Assembly: GCA_030591585.1 (NCBI GenBank)
Contig: JAUVAS010000001.1
Span: 122,036 to 186,035, forward strand
Direction of reading: 5' to 3'
DNA from: Flavobacterium sp.
Lineage (GTDB): Bacteria > Bacteroidota > Bacteroidia > Flavobacteriales > Flavobacteriaceae
DNA length: 64,000 bases
The notes below the pieces were generated by a model that did no database searches, was not told the DNA's origin, and was given only the letters and a program-made list of their open reading frames with translations. The translations under genes were made by a program, and so were the position numbers. Of this stretch, positions 58,565 through 64,000 are shown piece after piece; position 1 is the first letter of the stretch; every line of letters begins with the position of its first letter.

Positions 58565-60664
58565 ATGAAAAATATTTTTAGTATGCTCCTTTGCATACTG
58601 TTATTCAATAGCGCTTTTTCACAAGATAAAAATGAAAAAGTTAAAGACACAAGTGCATTAAAAATAATTGAAATTGATGAGGTTATCGTTGTGGGAAATG
58701 CTACAATAGATCCTGTATTTTCAGCAGTTTCTAATAATTATGCCGAGAGAGTTGTACAGCCAAAAAATGTTGCTGAATTATTTGAAAGCATCAACGGAAT
58801 TTCAACGATAAAAAGAGGGAGTTATGCAATGGATCCTTCTTTTAGAGCAGCTCAATACGAGCAACTTAATATTATGTACGATGGAGGTACTAAAGTTGTC
58901 AATGCTTGTCCAAATCGAATGGACCCAATAACAACCCATGTTACTCCCGAAGAGGTTACTAAAATTGAAGTTATAAAAGGCCCATACTCTGTACGTTATG
59001 GAGCTACATTTGGAGGAATCATCAATGTGGTTACCACTAAACCAGGTTCAGAAGAGTTTGGGTTTAATGGAAATATTTCAGCAGGTTATGAAACCAACGG
59101 GAACTCTTTTGTAACTATGTTAGGTCTTCAAAAAGCTACTAATAAATATGATATAGCTGGAAATTTTGGTTATCGAGATTACGGAAGTTATGAAGACGGA
59201 GGCGGGACAGAGGTCCCTTCTTCCTTTAGAAGTACAGATTATGGAATAAAATTTGGGTATAATTTTACAGATGATCAGCGTATTAAACTTACATGGAGAC
59301 AATCTTTTGGTAGAGATGTACAACATGCAGGATTGCCGATGGATACAGATTATGATAATAGTAGTATCCTGTCTTTAGACTATAATTTACATATTGGAAA
59401 GTTTATTAAAAAAGTTACCGCAAAAGCGTATTATAGTTATGTAGATCATCTAATGAATAATTATGACAGACCTTCTTTTATGATGATGGAAGCCTCTTCT
59501 CCAGTAGAAGCTACAACTGTAGGCGGAAAACTGGAGTTTGTATTAGATCCTTCAAACAAGTTTAAACTTTTTAGCGGACTTGACTTTATTCATATAGGAA
59601 GAGACGGTGTAAGAAACCGACTTGTAAAAATTATGAATGGAGAGCCATTACCTATGCCAATGGAGTTTGTTGATAAAGTTTGGCAGGATTCCTATATTAA
59701 TGATATGGGGATATTTACTGAAACAAAATGGTATGCAAATAGCACCACTATTTTTACGGGTGGAATCCGGTATGATCTAGTAGTTTCAGATATTCAAGAC
59801 CCAGAAGAAGATTTTGCTGAAATGTATGATTTAAAAAAGCGTACAGAAAATAATGTAAGTGGGACGGTTTCGGTTAGAAAATTGGTGTCTGATAATGTCA
59901 CTCTTGAAGCTGCGTACGGAAGAGGAGTGCGTTCTGCAAATATGACCGAACGCTTTATCAATCATTTTACAATAGGAGAAGACCCTTATGAATATATAGG
60001 AAACCCAGGCTTAAAAGCAGAAGTAAATAACCAGTTTGAAATTGGGATTAAAGGTAAAGTAGATCTAAAAAAAGGGTTTAATAGGCTTAGTTATGATGCT
60101 TCTTTTTATTATTCTTTTTTTGAAAACCTTATTGTAGCTCAAATAGACGAAGACTTAATTAGAAAGTTTAACCCTATGTTGGAGCCTATTCATCCAAAAG
60201 TATTTAGAAATATAGATGACGCTTATAAGACAGGTTTTGAAATTATGGCTAAACTAGATTTTCTTGATGACTTTTATTTTAAAACAGAATTGGCTTATGT
60301 TTATACAGAGAATAAAGATTATGGCGAATCTATTCCTCTAACTCCACCTCTCACAACAAGATTGTTTTTGGGATATGAAACGGATAAGTATTGGATAAAC
60401 GGTCAATATAATATAGTAGCAGAACAAACAAATATAGCTGAGACTTTTGGAGAAACTATAACAGAGGGCTGGTCTACTTTTGATCTTAGATTTGGAATAA
60501 TTCCTATAGAAAAACTTACACTAGGTGTAGCGATTTTAAATATTTTTGATGAAGAATATAATAATCATTTAAACTTTTCTTATACGAATCAAGAAGACTT
60601 TATACGGAAGCCTATTAATGATCCTGGAAGAAACTTCACAGCTTTTATTCAATATAAGTTTTAA
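58565..60664 (+). CDS. TonB-dependent receptor, probable copper receptor (OprC/NosA-like metal site)
   Basis: Plug NACPNRMDP (CxxxM, C115/M119) and HLM (H295/M297); IEVIKGPYSVRYGATFGGIINVVTTKP; C-terminal FIQYKF. Confidence 0.9.
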   Translation: MKNIFSMLLCILLFNSAFSQDKNEKVKDTSALKIIEIDEVIVVGNATIDPVFSAVSNNYAERVVQPKNVAELFESINGISTIKRGSYAMDPSFRAAQYEQLNIMYDGGTKVVNACPNRMDPITTHVTPEEVTKIEVIKGPYSVRYGATFGGIINVVTTKPGSEEFGFNGNISAGYETNGNSFVTMLGLQKATNKYDIAGNFGYRDYGSYEDGGGTEVPSSFRSTDYGIKFGYNFTDDQRIKLTWRQSFGRDVQHAGLPMDTDYDNSSILSLDYNLHIGKFIKKVTAKAYYSYVDHLMNNYDRPSFMMMEASSPVEATTVGGKLEFVLDPSNKFKLFSGLDFIHIGRDGVRNRLVKIMNGEPLPMPMEFVDKVWQDSYINDMGIFTETKWYANSTTIFTGGIRYDLVVSDIQDPEEDFAEMYDLKKRTENNVSGTVSVRKLVSDNVTLEAAYGRGVRSANMTERFINHFTIGEDPYEYIGNPGLKAEVNNQFEIGIKGKVDLKKGFNRLSYDASFYYSFFENLIVAQIDEDLIRKFNPMLEPIHPKVFRNIDDAYKTGFEIMAKLDFLDDFYFKTELAYVYTENKDYGESIPLTPPLTTRLFLGYETDKYWINGQYNIVAEQTNIAETFGETITEGWSTFDLRFGIIPIEKLTLGVAILNIFDEEYNNHLNFSYTNQEDFIRKPINDPGRNFTAFIQYKF

Positions 60665-60682
60665 ACAATATAAAATAGCACA

Positions 60683-60712
60683 AAAGAGGCTCCTACTATT
60701 AGGAGCCTCTTT
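60683..60712. terminator. Bidirectional terminator between TonB-dependent receptor and Crp/Fnr gene
   Basis: AAAGAGGCTCCT-actatt-AGGAGCCTCTTT. Confidence 0.88.
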
Positions 60713-60736
60713 CATTTAATTTGTTAGAGCAATTAT

Positions 60737-61393
60737 CTAATCAAGGTTTTCAACAATAATTCTATTACGGCGAATGGTTATTTGCCCTTCATTTTCAAGG
60801 CGTTTCAATAAACGAGATACCACAACTCTAGAGGTATTGATGTCGTCTGCTATTTCTTGATGAGTGATTACAAGGGTATTGTCTTTTGCAATTTTAACTT
60901 TATCAATTAAGTGTTTGTAAAGTCTATCTTGTAAATTTAAAAAGGCAAGTCTATCTATGGATTCTACCATTTCTATCAAACGAAAATGATAACTATCAAT
61001 AATAAAACGCCGCCAAGAATCATATTTTTTTAACCATTCCCCAACCATATTAACAGGAATAAATACCCCTTCAGCATCTCGTGTAACTACTCCTCTGAAC
61101 ATGCTTTTATTTCTATTGATACAGTTTGCAAAAGAGATGGCACAAGTATTTCCTTTTTCTAAATAGTATAAAACAATATCATCTCCTTTTTCATCTTCGC
61201 GCATAATTTTCACGACACCTTCAACCAATAAAGGAATGTGTGTCATTTCATCGTCTATATCAATAAGTGTTTCTCCTTTTTTTAGAGTTTTAAACTCACC
61301 TATTTCAATAATTTCATTGATGAGGTCTGTTTCAAAAATTGAAGAGAAACTTTCTTTTAATTTTTCTTCGATTAGGGTTTTTTTAGTAGGCAT
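60737..61393 (-). CDS. Crp/Fnr family transcriptional regulator
   Basis: cNMP-like domain and C-terminal HTH (ITHQEIADDINTSRVVVSRLLKRLENEGQITIRRNRI). Confidence 0.93.
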   Translation of the reverse strand: MPTKKTLIEEKLKESFSSIFETDLINEIIEIGEFKTLKKGETLIDIDDEMTHIPLLVEGVVKIMREDEKGDDIVLYYLEKGNTCAISFANCINRNKSMFRGVVTRDAEGVFIPVNMVGEWLKKYDSWRRFIIDSYHFRLIEMVESIDRLAFLNLQDRLYKHLIDKVKIAKDNTLVITHQEIADDINTSRVVVSRLLKRLENEGQITIRRNRIIVENLD

Positions 61394-61424
61394 ATTTGGA
61401 ATCATTAATTATTGCAAATTTACG

Positions 61425-61466
61425 AAAAAAAAGGCTGTCTTCCGAAATTTCGGGGCAGACAGCCTC
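61425..61466 (-). terminator. Terminator after the porin gene
   Basis: Minus-strand GGCTGTCT...CCGAAATTTCGG...AGACAGCC followed by a T-run. Confidence 0.85.
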
Positions 61467-61501
61467 TTCCAATAAAAACTAACCAATGAAAACAAAATTA
61501 T

Positions 61502-62542
61502 TTAAAATTTCACTTGCACTTGTGCTAAAAACATATCATTGTCAATATTGACATCGGTTTCAATATGAGCTTGATAATTTAATTGAAATCTAATATTTTT
61601 TCCTACAAAATAGCTTGCTCCAATAGTCATCATTTCTTGATAACCAATATCTAAAACGTCCAAGTTGGCATCAAAATACTCATATTTAAAGACAGGCTGT
61701 AGGTTCCATTTTGTATCATAATAAATCATTGCATAGGCTCCAGCTCTTTCTTCGCCTAATTCAACAAGAACATCTCCACAACCACCACCGGCTCCTCTGT
61801 TAAAAGCGCCTTCGTCATAAATATATTCTCCTTGAAAATGGAAATTACTATATTCAGCTGCTATTTCTACTCCATATGTAGTTCTTGAATCATCAATATT
61901 AGTTGGGTATCCATATCTAAAGCTACCCCCTACAGTTACATAATCTAAAACCTTATAAGTAGCTCTACCTATAATGTCTTTTTTAGAGTTATTGTCTGAA
62001 GTAAGTAAACCACTACCATTCATCAATGCCACAGCATAATTAAACTTTGTAAATTTATTTCCGCCAAAAACCATCATACCATAATCTCTTTGTGGAGCAA
62101 CTAACTGGTTAACCACAACAGATCGACTAATTGTTGCAAGCGCATGACATGGTGTTGACACCTCTAAACTAAAAGGTTGTTTAAACGAACCAACAGACAT
62201 TTGAGCCCAGTTATACTTTCTATAACTTACAAAGGCATCTAGCAATACAACACTCCCGGTACCACTTACAAAAGGACTAGTTTCTAAAGAAAAGTAGTAA
62301 TGGAAATTCTCATAAATTTCACCTCTAACTCCTACTCTGGCTCTTTTAAATTTAAAAGTATTCTCATTGTCATCATTAAAAGTATATTCATATTGTGGTT
62401 GTAAAAAACCAAATACTATTACTTTTTTATTTATAGAATCATTAGATGTTGATGCATCATCCCCATCACAACCTTGCGAAAAGGCATTATTTATTTGAAA
62501 CATAAATACTAGTGCAACTGTTAATATTATTTTATTTTTCAT
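61502..62542 (-). CDS. Porin (OprO/P-like beta-barrel)
   Basis: Signal peptide; FKFKRARVGVRGEIYENFHYYFSLE, QMSVGSFKQPFSLE; barrel-like C-terminus AQVQVKF. Confidence 0.85.
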   Translation of the reverse strand: MKNKIILTVALVFMFQINNAFSQGCDGDDASTSNDSINKKVIVFGFLQPQYEYTFNDDNENTFKFKRARVGVRGEIYENFHYYFSLETSPFVSGTGSVVLLDAFVSYRKYNWAQMSVGSFKQPFSLEVSTPCHALATISRSVVVNQLVAPQRDYGMMVFGGNKFTKFNYAVALMNGSGLLTSDNNSKKDIIGRATYKVLDYVTVGGSFRYGYPTNIDDSRTTYGVEIAAEYSNFHFQGEYIYDEGAFNRGAGGGCGDVLVELGEERAGAYAMIYYDTKWNLQPVFKYEYFDANLDVLDIGYQEMMTIGASYFVGKNIRFQLNYQAHIETDVNIDNDMFLAQVQVKF

Positions 62543-62564
62543 CTCGCTTATTATTTATATTCTA

Positions 62565-63569
62565 CTAATTTACTAGCGGTAAATTTTTTGAAACAGACTC
62601 ACTCCATTGGTTTGAAACCCAAGCAGGGTTTGAATTGTACAATCCATTCATCCCAAATTTTAAACTATATGCATCATAACCCAACACATTTAACCAAGCA
62701 GTTACAACTGCTGAAGTTTGTCCTGTATAACAATAAGTAACAACAGCATTTGCGTCAGGATCTAAGCCTTGATATCCATTACCAGCAAGCAATAGGTCTT
62801 CTAGTATACGATAAGCACCAGTGATATGTCCAAACCCAGTATAATCAGTTGAATTGAAATAATTATTTATATAATAATCACTTGGAGAATCAAGCACTTC
62901 TGTTGAAGAAAACCCTTTAAACCCCTCTGTAATAACCTGTGCAATTCTATTATTTAGTATTACTTCTCCTTCTGTTTCAAAACTGGAAATATCAGGATCT
63001 CCAAAAACTGGTGCTGCTGTTGCATCTGCATAATCCCAATTTGCATGACCTGCTGCAGGATCACCAATTGCACCATTCCAAGCACCTGCTGTAGCTGAAT
63101 TCCATCCAGACATACCCCATTTTAATGCTTGCGTACTACTATATCCTGATAAACGTAATAGCGCAGTTCCATAACATGCAGTCTGGCCTGTATAACAAAC
63201 CACCAAAATAGGTTGTCCACCAGCTACAGGAGCCTCGTCTAAAATATTTGCAAAAGGAACATTTTTAGCACCTTCTATATGGCTTGTGCCAAAATCGGCA
63301 GCACTTCTAATATCAATAATATAATACTTGTCTAAAAAAACTTGTAAGTCTGCTTCTTCAGGTGCGCCAGTAACAAATTTTGCGCCTTCTGCATTGACGA
63401 TTATTTTATCTAAGTCCAAGTCGTTGGCAAGCATATAATCTTTCATAAGTGAAAATGCAGGCGTGGTGATTACAGAACCATCTGATAAATCATCACCTCT
63501 GTCACAAGAAGTAAGGAGTAATGATGGTATCAACAATAATCCGATAAGAAATAATGATAATTTTTTCAT
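62565..63569 (-). CDS. Double rhodanese-domain lipoprotein
   Basis: Lipobox LLLTSCDRG; two active-site loops VVCYTGQTA and VTYCYTGQTS. Confidence 0.92.
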   Translation of the reverse strand: MKKLSLFLIGLLLIPSLLLTSCDRGDDLSDGSVITTPAFSLMKDYMLANDLDLDKIIVNAEGAKFVTGAPEEADLQVFLDKYYIIDIRSAADFGTSHIEGAKNVPFANILDEAPVAGGQPILVVCYTGQTACYGTALLRLSGYSSTQALKWGMSGWNSATAGAWNGAIGDPAAGHANWDYADATAAPVFGDPDISSFETEGEVILNNRIAQVITEGFKGFSSTEVLDSPSDYYINNYFNSTDYTGFGHITGAYRILEDLLLAGNGYQGLDPDANAVVTYCYTGQTSAVVTAWLNVLGYDAYSLKFGMNGLYNSNPAWVSNQWSESVSKNLPLVN

Positions 63570-63614
63570 GATAAATAATTTTAGTTGGTTAAAAAATGTA
63601 TAAAAATGTTTTTG

Positions 63615-64000
63615 TTATTCAATTACAGGATACATGTTGACTTCCTTTTTAGAAAATCCATTCCACCCTTTTTCTTTTAATGTTTTATTCATAAAGCTAT
63701 TTGCTCCGTATGCTAAATTTCCAGCATCGTATCCAATTAGGTTTAAGTAAGCAACTACATAAGCTGCGCTTTGACCAGTAGAGCAATACACTAATACTTG
63801 TTTGTCTGTAGGTAGGGTATATAAGTCTGTAGTAGATGAGAATGAAGCTTTAGGTTGATATTGAACAGCACCTGTTATATGGCCTGTAGAATAATCTTCT
63901 TCATTCCAGTAATTAACTATATAATAGTCATCTGGGCTTTCAAAAACCACTGGAGACTTAATAATATATTCTTTATAAGGTTTTGCAAAAGCTTCTTCTA
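63615..64000 (-). CDS. Rhodanese-domain protein, C-terminal part (5' end outside window)
   Basis: VLVYCSTGQSAAYVVAYLNLIGYDAGNLAYGANSF; frame stays open to the window edge (EAFAKPYKEYIIKSPVVFESP). Confidence 0.88.
   Translation of the reverse strand, partial: EEAFAKPYKEYIIKSPVVFESPDDYYIVNYWNEEDYSTGHITGAVQYQPKASFSSTTDLYTLPTDKQVLVYCSTGQSAAYVVAYLNLIGYDAGNLAYGANSFMNKTLKEKGWNGFSKKEVNMYPVIE

Overview
The window is Flavobacteriaceae-like (Bacteroidetes) chromosome: AT-rich, with TAnnTTTG -7 promoter elements, type IX secretion components, and DUF4254/DUF4292/DUF6341-type genes. No tRNA, rRNA or CRISPR array was seen. From left to right it holds: the end of an exopolysaccharide locus (UXS, WcaJ-like transferase, GT4, CapK/PaaK-like); purD; a restriction-modification (RM) cluster (C protein, m5C methyltransferase, GIY-YIG endonuclease, plus a D12-class m6A methyltransferase) inside an otherwise housekeeping neighbourhood; DUF4254/GT9; two divergent copies of an [M43-like metallopeptidase + VCBS/FG-GAP T9SS protein] pair flanking ferredoxin, porW/sprE, bactofilin and atpBEFHAG; an S9 peptidase and a CoA transferase; a flippase and dut; an all-in-one nuclease-methylase-specificity (type IIG/I-like) RM protein inserted before a nucleotidyltransferase, TPR, DUF4292 and M23 run. 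The right third (44.6-64 kb) is an accessory-looking metal/sulfur region: a TolC-MFP-RND operon with PII-like and DUF2892 genes, an SQR-like flavoprotein with an unannotated 48-aa partner, two copies of a Cys-rich small membrane protein each followed by a TonB-dependent receptor, a BNR/sialidase-like lipoprotein with a CECC motif, a decayed third receptor, a Crp/Fnr regulator, a porin and rhodanese lipoproteins. The strongest candidate for something undescribed is this last region. The second receptor has a CxxxM and an HxM motif spaced as I recall for the copper receptor OprC, and both Cys-rich genes have apparently leaderless promoters with a TGA-N6-TCA site at an identical offset.
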